Shown one piece after another: positions 23,209 through 37,855 of a stretch of DNA of 64,000 nt. The DNA lies in assembly GCA_916613615.1 (NCBI GenBank), contig OU744732.1, positions 48,909,227 to 48,973,226 on the forward strand, given 5' to 3'. Source of the DNA: Steromphala cineraria. Taxonomy: Eukaryota; Mollusca; Gastropoda; Trochida; Trochidae. Numbering within the stretch: position 1 is the stretch's first letter; each line of letters begins with the position of its first letter. Both the position numbers and the translations under genes were made by a program. The notes beneath the pieces are model-generated. The model had not been told where the DNA came from. It did no database searches and saw only the letters and a program-made list of their open reading frames with translations.

Positions 23209-26200
23209 AAATATGTATTTGAGATTTCCTTTAAGAAGAGTGTTTGTTCACAGAGGTAGCAATGATATACGTCCTTAGGTGAAATAAGTCCAAAATGATT
23301 GTGAATTGATATCTCTGTATCGTATGTCACTGGTGTAGATGTACCCCACAAGTGAATAAACACCTATTATTCATGACTTTATTCCATTCAAAATATCAAC
23401 TTATTGCTTGAATATTTGTACTTCGTTCTTGAGAATACTTTTTGATTTCGGATCGGATGATGTGTTTCTTCATTCCATTCTGGTTATGAATTGAAATTAA
23501 ACAATGATTCAAGGGTTTACTGCAAAAAACATAGGTGATAGTTACCATATAACGCGTATAATGCTGTTGAAATGGAATAAATAAATAATACGAAAATACT
23601 TTAGTTGGCAGTAATAAACAACATATTTTATGGTATCAGAAAAAAATGAAAACATATCATGCAAATTGTAAATATCTATATCATGTTGGCATTTAAATGA
23701 TAAGATAACATTATGATGCAGGTAATACATTTGGAGAATGTTCTAATGCAAATATGCCTTGCATATCGATTTAGTAAACATATCATTTTTTACGTGAGAT
23801 GTGTATGATATATCTGCGATCGTATACATGTATACATAAATAAATAAAAGTCTAGCCTGTTACACCTGATGTTCCGCACAAATACATTTTCCTTTAAAAC
23901 AACATTATATATTAGTAGCAATTGAAAACGCAAGACGTCGATTGCATATTGTAATCATACTTAAGAAATAGAACTCTAAAATGGACTCATAAGACAATCA
24001 ATCCATCCACGTTGCTATCAAATCCGACTCAGTACCTAACAACTACTGTGGCTAGTGTGTCACAGGTTATCAAATTGTCACAATCAATGATCGTGTACAG
24101 GTATTTCCTTTGAAGTTAATCGTGTCAAGCAATTACGACCATAGACAGCTTTGATCACAAGTGTTAACTCATTACTTGGGCGGCACATATAATTTACAAT
24201 ATCATTCCGCTCTGATCAATATCCCTGGTTTCTGTGATAAATCTAATAATCCGCACTTTCTGCATGAACAGTGCCCATTAACCTACTACATGGACTTTTC
24301 AACGATTTACAACACTGTTTCCCTTTCCTTGATATGATTGTTGGAGATGCTCATGCTTACATTTGTATTATCATATGTCATTTCGTTGAGTGGCATATTG
24401 AACTAAGAAACAACTGAGTACACATTTTTATGATAACTTCCCCTATTCTATGATAGCTACGTTTCGTTTCAGATTCCTGTGTCTTTGTCAAGCATGGACG
24501 AATAGGCGTCCGCTGTATATCATTCCTGCTTAGCAAAGATAAGGGCACCTGTATGAAGACTTGGCGATCACAGAATTTCGAAGGGAAATGGTTTTTTTAT
24601 ATTAATAATTCCAGTTCCTGCGTATCCACCTTCCTGCATATAAAATTTCGATATAAAAATATTTCTAAGACACGTTCAAAACAGAGGACTGTTCAATATC
24701 ACCAGTCCCGTGCCAGAATTCCTTATATCGATAATTTGGTTCTAATTTACGTTCGTAGGCGGGATTTATAAATCATTAGAATATGCATAACCAAACAGGC
24801 ATGTCATTATAACTAAAGGTTCGTGAAGTTTTATCCATATTTTTATATTATCGAGTACAATCTATGAGTAGATTGTAAGATTTTGAATATCAAAACAATC
24901 TTTAAGATCTAAAGGTTTGAAAAGTGTTAAGTGTCTACTACTCTCTCCTTCACAAGATTGGCTCTTGACAGTAAACTCTTTCCGAACAACAGTGGATTAT
25001 TTCCAGTGAAGTAATACGGGTATCAGCTACATTTTGTGAGGAAATAAAACATGTTAATCTAAGAGTACAACAGTTTTATATATCAAAATTAGTGGATTTT
25101 CCTTATCTTTGTTCTGCGAGAAAGCTTCCCTTTTTTGCCTCTTTTATACAAACTTTTTGAACTTTTCTTGTTTTTACGATTCTACAGCACGGTACTCAAC
25201 CTGAATACTTATAATCCTTTCAGCTTCAACTCGCCTGTGATCCTTTGATAAGTTCTGCATGTTAGATTATATGTGGCCTAACTTCAAAACGCTATAATCT
25301 TGTAAGGAGGTAACATAAGCATTATGAAACCAACTTGCATAAAGCCTGTGAAAATGCAAAAGTAGTCTGGTAAGAACAATATGTATGCTAATGGCGCAGT
25401 TTGCCAATATGATGGTATGGAAACTTCTGTTTATGAGATTTTTATGAGCGTTGCTTTAACATGTACATATTGTATGACATGAAGGTGTCATATTTGTAGG
25501 TTAAATATTAACATAGATGCACTATTTCAATTCCGTCTAAATTGACTAAATCCCAAAGGTAAAATGGGGTTTATACAAGAGAAGTGATGGCATCCTTAAA
25601 CACATGATTAAGGAAACTTCTTTATCCTACAATGTCATTTTACGAGTTTTTTTGGAAAGCTTGGGTTGACAATTACAATGATTCAATGAATGGTAAAATC
25701 TTAGATATCTCTCAACGACAAAGATACATGCTATTCAAGAAAGTGAACAGATATCACAATATTAATCTACTGCAATTTCCTTAAAAAAATAGTCCGATCT
25801 TATTTTGTATATATTATCGGAAAATCTCTGCTGAAACACACATTTAAAGAACTTACCAAGTCCAGAAGGAGAGGTACCCATGACAATGTGATAAACTGAA
25901 GTTGAGCTATGACATTAGTCTGGGTATTTCGAGATTAAAAAAACTGCTGCACAGCTGCCGGAACAATAATAGACTCGACTCGACCAAATTGAGTCCACTG
26001 ACGGAAGCAGCAAATCAGTTAGATTGTAAACTTATTGGTACTACAGTACATATGTTGAAATGAAAGGTTATGTTCACGGAGTATACAGCTGTATCCAATG
26101 GATTTGTTCAGCACTTTCAAAAGAACAAACCTAAAATAAATATCTTCTTAAAAGATCCGTATTCTCTACGTTACATATTGAACACATGGTTAAATACCAG

Positions 26201-26637
26201 CAATTCGATATAGGCTAGAGTAATTATTTTAAACCGTTCTAAATAACGAAGATGAGATGCCCATTTACCATATATCGTCATTTGATGTAATATGAAATCT
26301 TCTCAAGCAAATTTGACTTTGTGTCTATATCTTAATTGTCATCAACTATAATAGTTGGCGAAGAGTTATAGGCGTTTTCTAGACCTTTTCGTTTCTAATA
26401 TCAAAACGCATAATCAAATTTACTTATTATTCTACATAATACTTGATTGGGCACATGAACAAGATTTGAAACATAGGTTGTAGTTCAGCGCTTACTTTTC
26501 AAACAAATTGGTCAAAAAGTGAATACAGGAATTTTTCTGTCATGCTTATCGTTCAGCTTGAGTCAAACTATTGGAGCAATTTGATGTCGTCACCTTTTCA
26601 ACCAAAGATTCTATACACACAACAGTTTAAGGGTACG

Positions 26638-26706
26638 TTCTATATATAAATATATATATATATCTATATATATATATATAAACAGTTCAAATGTATATAT
26701 ATACGT
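26638..26706. repeat. AT-dinucleotide microsatellite
   Basis: Runs of tatatatata interrupted by tctata, aaata and a cagttcaaatg insertion. Confidence 0.95.
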
Positions 26707-26869
26707 CCCTCTAACGTTCTTTCTAAGCAAAACATGTCACTGTGACTATACCAGTATACACGAGAGTAAAGGAAATCAAATGTAGAGAACTCAATAGCTC
26801 TGATAAATGATGGATTCCAAAACAGAGCTAAAACTTCCAGGAAACAATGCTAATTACCTCCCTTGACGG

Positions 26870-27136
26870 ATGTTACTCTTAGTTTCAGTCCGGGGAGCAA
26901 ATGGAGAAAGTAAGCTTCAATTAGTAAAGGATGTTAACTCTCACAGCCCGTCTAAACGCTATCCATTACCTCCAATACACACGCCCAAAGTGCCATTGTT
27001 TGCAACACCTATTAGCTTCACGGAAATTCAACCGGAAGCTATTTGTAAGAGTTCGTTGGACTTCCGGAACCGAACGGAAATCAAGGAATCACAGGGTGTA
27101 AGCTTAATCGTTCACTGCGAAAGTGCCTACATTTAA
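26870..27136 (+). other. Open frame of 88 codons, function unknown, probably not a gene
   Basis: Starts at 26870 and ends with a stop at 27134-27136. Its composition is more balanced than its surroundings, and it contains proline-rich LPPIHTPKVP. It shows no domain, splice pattern or homology I recognise, and it lies on the strand opposite the host gene inside intron 1. It could be chance or part of an unrecognised repeat. Confidence 0.12.
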
Positions 27137-30100
27137 CCTTTTTTTATTGAAATAATAAAGTTACGTTAGTCTTGCACTGTGAGCAAAGGTACTTTAAACA
27201 GATCCCCCTCCGGAGAAGTATCCTATTAAAGATGCTGTATCATACTTGCAAGCGGTTCAGGATGAAACTTAGCTATTAAGAAATGAAATACATCACTTTG
27301 TAGAACAATCTTTCTTCGAAATTTTGATATCATATTTAGATTGTTTTATCAACAATAACATAACATAACATCGACGCTTCAAGCACAGTACCCCTCGTAG
27401 AAAGGGCATGTCATTTAACGAACCCGCTTTCGGTGACGTAATCATTATGCTTGTAGGATTTACACCGTGTCTCAACTACCGTAATTGCGTTCGATGGGTA
27501 TCAACTTTGACAGCAATGAATACCTAATTCGGAGAAAAAGAATATAAAAGCTAATTGAGCGCGACAAAGACGGTTTTCAAGCGTACATTTAGAAACCGGA
27601 AGTTGTGAAATGGCCACACTTGATTCGCCCTTATGTCGACTGCCGTTTCGGTATTTTTTGGTAAATTATTTCCTATTTGATGAATTTTGGTCCGATTTTC
27701 TCAAGGTTGGTCGCAAAAGTTTTCTAAAAATACAACGTATACATTAAAAATACTTTTTAAAATATTGCAAGTATGATATAGCATATTTAATATAGTGTGA
27801 ATTCGTTACATGAAAACACTTTGGAATTATGTGCTTTTATTGTCGTCAATGATGTACTTTCTGAAGTATAAAAAGTTTTAACACTTTTTTAATAAAATGA
27901 ACTATTCAGTACATACATGTATGATCTACCTACATCTACCAAAGTTTGTCTGCAATACAGGTCGTTTCCTAGTTTGTCTTCTAGACCCTAAAGTAAAAAT
28001 ATTCAATGGACGACCAACCAAGTCTAGATCACCGAGCTTTAGGCTGAAGTTAAAACATCTCCTGGGTTCCATTTTGTTATATTATATGAATCGATTTCAA
28101 TATTGTCAATACTGAATTTAAACACTTCTAAATCGAAATGTTAGTTTAGTCGTTACCTAAACAGTATCTAAAAAAGATAAACGTGGTAAACATTGGGATA
28201 CTGAAAAATGCAGCGTAACTCACGAAAGTCTTACACAACTGAAAGAACCAGAACTCATTCATATACATCTATCAAGCCCAAATATCATTACTGTCCAATG
28301 CTTTTGGCTTTACTGTGTAAGTTAGTTCTCCTTTGTAAGGCGACAAATGCTCACACACAATAGATCCGCTTTCAATCTTGATCAAATATGTCCATAGCCC
28401 AAAGATGGTCCTCGAGTGGGGATGTTTTACAACAATGTTACTCTGCTACAATGAACACGCAAACTGCCGCCAGCACAACTAACCACATGGCGTGGAGATT
28501 TCCGTAAATCATCTGCTGTTTTAAAACGAAGACCAATTCCCATTGCTTTCATCTAACGAAATTAAACCCTTTCGGGCTATCCGACGATGAACATTGTAAG
28601 AAGAACGAACAGAATGGGTCTAGAGAGTCAACATGACATCAACATGTTATGCAGTTGAGTTTGACAAGATTGGTACATGATGGCTTTCGAGAAAAGCTCA
28701 AGGATGTTACTTACGTTGTTATGAAAGAAGGTCAAAATATCAAAGAAAAATTATTTGTTTAAAAAAGCAGTGAAAAGTTTGAGTAACATTTTTATATCTT
28801 GAAATTTCCATAGTATGTAATGGTTTATCCCAAACAGTTCATTACTCAACCCTATTATCCGTAGTCCAAGAAGAAACTATCAAGTGTCAAACAAAAGCAA
28901 CAATTTAAGGTTGAACATCCCTTTAACTATGTAGGTGAGGGATACGTTATGTGTATCAGCTACCCCTATTTCCCTAAAATGTGCTACTATTCCTTTAAAG
29001 CTATTGGTTTTATTAGGGCAACGTTGCCCAAGATTGAAAAACACACGAGAAAAGGGTCTGTACGACTAGCTTCTGCATTTAATCCAGCATTCTTTTAACC
29101 GCTTATTACCAGTTAACAGCTACATGTAGACACATGGCAAAATTGTCTTCTTCAAGCTACATAAAAAAATTTGAAATTGATGACATGTCAAACAAAAATT
29201 AAATTGAGAATTAAATCGGGCATGGAAAATTAACATTATGAGGAACAAAGTAACCATTCTATATTCAAACTCATATATGAAAATGTTAGTTTTTCGAATG
29301 CACACAAACTGTCATCTGTTTTTTAAATGCTCATGGAAGGATATCTAGGAGGAAGTAATCGCTTATATCGTTCTATCCTCAACACTACAGTTAGGGATAA
29401 GGACTCTTAATGTACAACAACTATTTTCAAATACACGTATCCTCATTAAATCTGATGTTTATACTCAGTTGAAGCTTCCATATGCAAAGTCAAGATACTC
29501 AAAAGCTCCAAGCAGAGATAAATTGAAAACCTAAAGTACAAAATATATAATCCCCAGCCCAGCAAGTAAACGAAGTAGCACCCTATCGGTGTGGTGGCGA
29601 AATGAGGAGTAATAAAGGCAAATGAAGCCTCTCGTTCTAGCCTAATGCAATATCCTCAATATAGGAGTCCGCTTTATGAGAAGATTGGACGAGAACGCGG
29701 GATATAAAACAAAGGAAGCGAATACCATTGATCTACTTTAACTGTATAAAGGAATTTCCTTTATTGTTCTAAACATTTATTGAATACAACAGTGTTACTT
29801 TTGTTTGTCTCAGGCTAACTTGACAAACAAATCCTAATTTTCGAAATTATTCACATCTGAAGTCCTTAGGTGTTAATGGTTCTCGGTTATCGGTTCTAAT
29901 GATAAAAGGTTTCATATGTTATTTGAATGATATTAAACAACTTTAACTGTATAAAAAATGTTCTTCAATGGTCTAAACATTCATTGGTCAAATGTACACC
30001 CTTGTTACTTTTGTTTGTCTCAGACTAACTTGAAAAAATAAACCAGTTTTTGAAATTATTTAAATCGTATATTGAATGAAATAAAACAAAAGAAGCGAAA

Positions 30101-30159
30101 ACTATTTCTTGTCTTTAACTGTATAGAGAATGATTTTGGCTGTTAGTATTATTGCAGGG

Positions 30160-30395
30160 ATAGGGCCCGCTATTTCATCTTTGTATTGCGGTGAAACCTG
30201 ACAGCATCGGCTGGAACTAGCGAACCGAGGGTGGTACATATTGAATGTCAGTATAGCATTGCACACAAAACTTACTGTGTGTAGAACAGTTATCTTCTAA
30301 AGACAAAGTTCCCGAGCCCTTTGGAGGGTTCGAACCGCTTACGTCTTGACCCGAAGCCTTTCGAAAGCGCTAACCATTGCGCTAACCCGACCCTG
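30160..30395 (-). mobile_element. tRNA-derived SINE, copy 1 of a family shared with 53.4 kb
   Basis: On the minus strand, box A (TAGCGCAATGG, complement of 30374-30384) precedes box B (GGTTCGAACCC, complement of 30326-30336). The body contains the complement of gtgaaacctgacagcatcgg and of ggctggaactag. The copy at 53430-53650 matches in head-body order and in the gctcggga(a/t)ctttgtct junction. Confidence 0.85.
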
Positions 30396-32314
30396 TTTCA
30401 ATTGTTGAGAGGCTTGGTATCTCATAGAAAGGAAAACAGGCTTTACATATTGCAAAACAATCTATGTTAAACAAAGAAGAGATACAATTTGATATAAGGA
30501 GAAAAAAATTAAAGGCTAGCCACTACCTCTTTCAGTCGATAAAAATGTATCACAAAAACAATATTACCATCTATTTGTTTTGCATAAAAAATGCAATCAG
30601 AACTTCAGAAATAACTAAAATTCACGCAGATTAAAAGTATTTTAAGATATTTTATTTCAACGAAGTTTATAGCACAATGATATGAGCAATGATATTTTAT
30701 ATTTATTAGTGGCTACCTATCAATTTAATCATTCAGAGTAGAGGGAAGTACCGTAATATCCACCAATGAAATCTTACTTGAGATAATCAAATTCCTTGAT
30801 GGTTGAGAGATATCATAAAGATTATGTTGGAAATAAATTGCCTATAATTAAACGAAGACTACACATAACAAACGTCCATACAATAAAATTTAAGTTTATT
30901 TCCAATGTACTCAAATATGTATGTTACGTATTTCATTGAAGTTTACAAATGAGTCATAATATAAATCCAACTTATTTAAACATGATAAATATCATTTGTA
31001 TTTCTGGCAAATCATAATAAAAATCTACCATGCAAACATCTCGATTATAACAAAACAATAACCATGACGAGCTGACTTCCTCATCCTTTGAAGTCTGTGT
31101 CATAAACACCTTCTAGATTTGATTAGAAAAGATAGTTCCTGAGTCGATTTGCATCTCCCTTATCCATGCTGGCACTCCAAACCATAAGGGCCTCAAGGCT
31201 ACAACTGTTAAGTTGATGGTTCGATTCAAAATAACATGATGCTGTCGTAAAAACTGAAATCAGCAATATCTGATTTCCTGTTCTTCTTGTCCGCTGCAGG
31301 AATATCAATTGAGAGAAATTGGAGATGCATCTCCTTATCTGACGCTTTTTGTCTCGTTGATTTTTAAATTTTTATTAATTTGGAACCTTAATGTGTTACT
31401 GGTCGATGGCGGAAGTCATTACCCAAATTCAACATCTTGAGTGATTTCTTGTAATGTTTGGCCCAAATATGTGCATCATTTTCAACATTAAACATTTAAA
31501 CTGGAAGAGGCAACATTAAAAATACACCCTATCATGTACATTTTAGATTATTATGTATTTTAGAACCTTTCTTACTATTTATGAAAATAAACACTGTCCA
31601 TTCTACGATTTCATGTTCAGTACCAAGTTTGCGATGTTAATATGTTTATTGTCAAATGTATTATATTATCATGCATGTTTGAATTTGTATATGCATGAGC
31701 AAAAATGTATAAAGTTATATAAAAAAACACACCCGTTATGATATGAGAAGACCATATCAAAAAGTGTTTGTTCTGTTCTTGTGGTGGATAATTAACAAAA
31801 CAAATACACTTCCACCGAGATGTTCTGAATTCGATGGGCATTTAAATATTTATATTAGAAAAAGTCCATAAACATGAATTACATAAAAACATAAACTCAC
31901 TGAGATGAGCATTAATAATTCATATTCTCAAACAATACTATTAACCTAAAAATACATAAGAAATGTAATCTCCCTGAGAAAAAAATCAAACCATAAAATT
32001 TGCAGAACGAATTTAAGAAGCACATGGCAATAACAGTAAACTCAACGTTTCCAATGAGAGTAGGTTCAAATCACTATATTCAGGAACCATTAATAGTGGT
32101 CTGTGATGATTTGATTCAGAAGGAATGACATAAAATGGGAGAGCTCCGTCCATGTCCTAAGGGATAGGAAGCTCCTTCAGGTTACCCAATATCCCGCAAA
32201 CGGCTTACTGAGTCAATATTATTCACGATAATGGAGCTCGAAGTGACAGTAAACATAACTCTTCGCTTGATAGAGATCGCTCTCAACACTACAGTGTAGC
32301 AGATTCCTCTTCTT

Positions 32315-33590
32315 ATAGACGTTAATGCTATAGAGTAGCAGGTTCTCACAGCTCGTAAATACATAAGCAGGCCTCTCTCACTGTGAATTGATGGATTGAT
32401 GGATGTAGATAGATATAAATGGGGATGGGTGGATAGAGGGATTGGAAGGACGGATGGATGGGTATAGACGTTAATGCTATAGAGTAGCAGGTTCTCACAG
32501 CTCGTAAATACATAAGCAGGCCTCTCTCACTGTGAATTTATAGGTTGACGATGTAGATAGATATAAATGGGGATGGGTGGATAGAGGGATTGGAAGGACG
32601 GATGGATGGGTATAGACGTTAATTCTATAGAGTAGCAGGTTCTCACAGCTCGTAAATACATAAGCAGGCCTCTCTCACTGTGAATTGATGGATTGATGGA
32701 TGTAGATAGATATAAACGGGGATGGGTGGATAGAGAGATTGGAAGGACGGATGGATGGGTATAGACGTTAATTCTATAGAGTAGCAGGTTCTCACAGCTC
32801 GTAAATACATAAGCAGGCCTCTCTCACTGTGAATTGATGGATTGATGGATGTAGATAGATATAAATGGGGATGGGTGGATAGAGGGATTGGAAGGACGGA
32901 TGGATGGGTATAGACGTTAATTTTATAGAGTATCAGGTTCTCACAGCTCGTAAATACATAAGCAGGCCTCTCTCACTTTGAATTGATAGGTTGATGGATG
33001 TAGATAGATATAAATGGGGATGGGTGGATAGAGGGATTGGAAGGACGGATGGACAGATGGATGGGTATAGACGTTAATGCTATAGAGTAAAAGATTCTCA
33101 CAGCTCGTAAATACATAAGCAGGCCTCTCTCACTGTGAATTGATAGGTTGATGGATGTAGAATATAGATATATAGAAATAGGGATGGGTGGATGGAGAGA
33201 TTGGAAGGACGAATGGACGGATGGATGGGTATAGATGTTAATGCTATAGAGTAACATGTTCTCACAGCTCGTAAATACATAAGCAGGCCTCTCTCACTGT
33301 GAATTGATAGGTTGATGGATATAGATAGATATAAATAGGGATGGGTGGATCGATGGAGGGATTTGATGGATGGTTAAATATAGGTGTTAATGCTATAAAG
33401 TAGCAGGCTCTCACATCTCGTAACCACACAAACGGGACTCCCTTTCTCCGGATTGATGGGTGGAAGGAAATAAATAAATAGAAATTGGGATGGATGGAGG
33501 GATTGGGAGATTGCATGGAAGGGCGGATGGATGGTTAAATATAACAACAGTAACAGGTTATCGCAGCTTGTAAGCACACAGAAGAAAAGG
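32315..33590. repeat. Minisatellite, 147-166 bp unit, about 8.5 copies
   Basis: Tatagacgttaatgctatag starts units at about 32315, 32462, 32611, 32759, 32908, 33066, 33232 and 33381, with a remnant near 33540. Each unit joins a conserved half (gtagcaggttctcacagctc, gtaaatacataagcaggcct, ctctcactgtgaattgat) to a GGAT/GATA-rich simple-repeat half (gatagagggattggaaggac). The first five units are nearly identical and spaced 147-149, and units decay to the right. Minus-strand frames rich in HPSIHPS here are translations of the GGAT repeat. Confidence 0.95.
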
Positions 33591-36500
33591 TGGTAGTCTT
33601 TAAAATGTAAGGAGTATTTGTTTCAACATTCAAGGTTTTGAGCTGCGGTTATGAAGTTGTCGAACATTTTCGACTGTTCTTACGCATTCTCCCGTTAAGC
33701 CGATACACATTGTCAACATCCTATTAATTTTCTTGAAAGTAAGAATATCGCTTCTTCATAAATATGCATGCACTCTGCGAAATAATAATAAGCCCTATTG
33801 GCCACTTTACAATCGAGAACATCTGTCATTTGGCTATTTCTGCAACGTTATGAAATCAATTCCTCATACATATGTATGCACATATTGGAGATATTAATTA
33901 GGAATATATGAAACAACATGAAAGACTTGATGTGGCAGTCTGAACCCTAGACTCGCTTCCAGAATCTGCCCCAGACTTGGTAGGAGTAGCCCAATAACGG
34001 GAATGAGACACGGGTGACGAATGTTTCCAATGTTTTCCTTTTATCTTTTGACGTGGGATAAAAGGCTGCTACACGGCAGACATGTAAGTTGTCAGGAGAG
34101 CTATTTTACTCCACAAGGCAGACACATTAATAGCAAATTATTGCAGCAGTCAATACGCCAGTAATGACCTGACGGATACCTATACCCTTACGTCAAGCAG
34201 TGATGACGTTGGGACTAGAAAAGCACTTACCAAAGAGTGACATATGGACGTATAGTCACCTCATTGCTCTGATGTCTCTGCATTACAGTGCGGTTTAATC
34301 CAACGTTTAGAGACGTCTTGTCGCTGCTGAACTTAACTCATCCTTTCTTTGATCTTACGAATATGTTTCTTTTGATTTATCGTTTTATATCCCTTTTATT
34401 GTACCCTGATCGCCTGTATCACGCGTTATATTCCGTTTTGATATATAAGTGGTGTGTAATTTGCGAATGCATCGTTTTATGATCAGAACGACAAGTGTGT
34501 TTCGCTTTTTTTCGCAGAGGCATTTCAAATGTATTTAGCTTATTTTAAAAATAGCAAAACAAAGGAATTTTGCAGATTGTTGGTTCTTAAATGATTTGGT
34601 TTTTCATATCTTAAAGATTGTCTTTTTACAAATATGTTATATGATGTTTCTTAGGATAAGTATTATTAATGCCCCTTCCAATTATGTTTGAAAAGCAATC
34701 GACCTTAAAAAGCCCTCAATGAAAATCATGACATATTTTGTCATAATACGAGATCATTTGTCAAATTTACACAAACATGGTAATAATAACCACAAAACGC
34801 AAGTAATTCCTAACTGCCCTTTATATTGCTTCTTATAAATATCCAAAATAACGTTTGAATAATTGATGCGCCTTATTGCCTGGTCGTTATCGACAAACAA
34901 TACCTTCAAATAATCATTTTACAAAACCTGGCTTAAACATATATTTTTCACTAACAGAGGGACCTTCTCAGTCGAATGATACCAATGACAAAGTTTGTCT
35001 TATGTGACAACATCAAGTCTTAGAGTGTCACTAAAAACTAAATTTATGGATTAATATTATGATTGACAACACACAAACAAATAGATATCAAGTATTAATT
35101 GAAAACCATAACACTATTTTTACTGCACTGCAAAAGTGTTATAACTGTCGAGTCAGCATTTAACTTCACGTACTTACTAAATGTGCTTACGTTGCCAGTC
35201 TAGATCTGTTGTTACTCCGATCAGACAATCTGTTCTTAATGTCCAGAGTGCTTTTACTTGTCTACAGACAATAATTACTTTCCATTTAAGGTTTGCTTAC
35301 AAACCTGTGTCTATGACAGTTATCCTGCCCTGGCATCAAACAATCCAAATAACCTGCTACTGCCTCTTAAGTAGGACCTAAAGAGGCCACACTCCTATCG
35401 ACAAGTTAGATACCACCAAATAATCCCTCGCTTCCTCTTACAGGATGAACCGTGATACGACACGAAATCATGCCTTTCTTCCCAGGCTTTGATGTTACAA
35501 TAAGTAAGTAATTTTGGTTGTAATTAAATGTGTTTTGACGGGATACTGTATTTGTTTAAGAACAAATCAAGATACTAACGCTTATAAATTATCTTTAGTA
35601 ATTCAAGTTGACTTCAAAATGAGGATATCAATTAGTCATGATCTATAAAAGACGGACACAACAGGTAAACCGAACCTCCTGAATTAATGCTTTTCATATT
35701 GGAATGATAGGAATAAAACAATTGATTAGTAACAAATTCCATTATTCACGCCAAAAAGGATATGAAAAGGTCAAGATTCATCAAAGTTCGCTTTCTCTTT
35801 CTAAGCTGAACATCGTTCACAAAAAAAATGATTTTTCTCTAATTGAGTTATAGACTGTTGATAGTCTATACTTTGGTGCAGCTCTATAGCGGCGGCTAAG
35901 TGTATAAAGTTGGCAAAATGGACATTCTCGTTCTACCAAAGGGCAATAACTTCTAACTAAACTTTACTAAACATCTTTGCATTAATCAATTCAACTCAAA
36001 TATTGTACTTCCACCATAGCACCAAGAATATCAAATTTATTTTGAGACAATTAATTCTATTACAATATTCTCTGACTGAACAGCTCTCAAACCAAATCAG
36101 GTCGCGTTTGAAGAGGAATCTTTAAATGACGTATGGAATGATTAAACATCATGGGTTTCATCAGAGGTTACAATCACTCTCCCAATTCATAGGAGACAGA
36201 ATGGGAAGTGTTCCTCATTTTGAGTCAACAACACTCACCCAATCTAAAGATTTTCACATTTAGAGAGATTGAAAGAGAACACTCCATAAACGAACTAGGA
36301 CAAATAACCGCCACTATGAGAAAGGAGCAATTTTATTACATAGGACATTGAGCAAGTTATGAATATGTCAATTTCATTAACAATAACACAAGAGTGTTCA
36401 ATTGATAATTTCAATATTGTTTTATGGTATATCATATAACTACCTTGGGGTTGGATGGATGTGGTTAATTTACATTCAATATTCTTGAAAATCGCATTTC

Positions 36501-37477
36501 AGAATTTAATTGTTAAACTAGGTACAAGAGTTTACCTTTCTTTTTCGGGCAGAATTACGAGTACAGATATGAGACGTTCATCTAAAACCTAACATACACA
36601 ATCTATGTCTTCAGCAATCAGGTCTGCAGGCCTGTGGGAATGAACTGACAATGGCCAGTTCAATGGGTCTGGATCTCGTCGTTGGGTTTCCAAATTGCGC
36701 ATGATAGTGCTTTTTTATTGTGAGAATCTCCGCGGGCTAACGTTTAGAGTGATAATGATGAAAGATATATGAATATGATGTAGTCTGATGTTGACGAGTC
36801 CTCTGCAGGTACAATCTTTTGAAGCTCGGAAGTGAGTCAGTCTTTGATAAAAATAAAATCTTAGACACGTTCACATCATTTGATAGAACCTCATTTTAAA
36901 ACGACACGGGCAACTGTATATGGTAACGTAAAACTTTAAGAGTGCTTTTAATATGTTAAACTTCAAAGAACATGGAAAACCTCGTAAAACTTGATTTCAA
37001 AATCAGAAAGGGTCAGTAGTGAAAACTGAAGGTGTAAAGGTGTTTGAGTTGGATGGGAAATTACCCCCTTTAACGTTGCTGTCCTAACGACAGTCCGCAG
37101 TCGTTTTTTTTTTTGGAAATGACACAATGAAACACTTTGGTTGATCCACACATCAACAGATAATTTATGAGAAGACTTTTCAAAAATTACTTGTTTTGTC
37201 ATAGCAAAGCTTTTGACTCGTAGAGTCGATGAACGACTTCACTTCTCATTGATGTTGCTTTTTAACTGAGTGTTGTTTTTCTTTTTTAATTGTCAAATAT
37301 AGATCAACGAAATGTTACCCACATTGCATTTTTCAATCGAGTTGTGTTCTAGTAATGAACTTGTAACATTATAAGTATATGCTGCAGTGTCCCCTCGGAT
37401 TTCGTTTTAACAAACAATACCCCGATAAGACGGCAGGGGTTGAGGGTAGATGACGGAGGGTAATAGTGGAACAGAAA

Positions 37478-37855
37478 CATAAATAGAGGATATTATATGA
37501 GTGTCCATGACATACTATGTTTACGACACGAGTGCCTATAATATTAGTATTTCCCGAGCGATAGCGAGGGATATACTGATATTTAGGCACGAGTGTCGTA
37601 AACATAGTAAGTCATGGGCACGGATATAATATTCAGTTTATTACCGTAGTCCGAAAATTAAAGAAAATACTCAAAACCTACTTATCAATATAGGCGGACT
37701 AGCCACCGCCGATCCGTATAGATTGTGACGTCATAAGTGAACCGTGACGTCAAAGCACTGTTTTTAACGTGACGTCACAATGAAAAAGTGATATTTTGCC
37801 CCAGGGCAACATATGAAAAATATGAACCTCTGTATGACTGCCCTCGTAGGTAATA
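37478..37855. mobile_element. Palindromic CRE-bearing element, family A copy 1
   Basis: The arms (about 37487-37555 and 37567-37634) mirror each other around cccgagcgatagcgaggg. Tttacgacacgagtgcc on the left is answered by ggcacgagtgtcgtaaa on the right. The palindrome is followed by three TGACGTCA octamers (37726, 37745, 37770), then aaaagtgatattttgcc and catatgaaaaatatgaac. The next copy begins immediately at the shared ggtaataaatagag. No protein is encoded. Confidence 0.88.

Noticed and set aside
30302..30395. Minus-strand tRNA-like sequence
   Set aside because: Same reason; its body matches the copy at 53.4 kb, marking a SINE family.
32973..33577. Minus-strand frames rich in HPSIHPSNPSIHPS
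   Set aside because: They are translations of the GGAT-rich half of the 150-bp minisatellite in several frames at once; not a protein.
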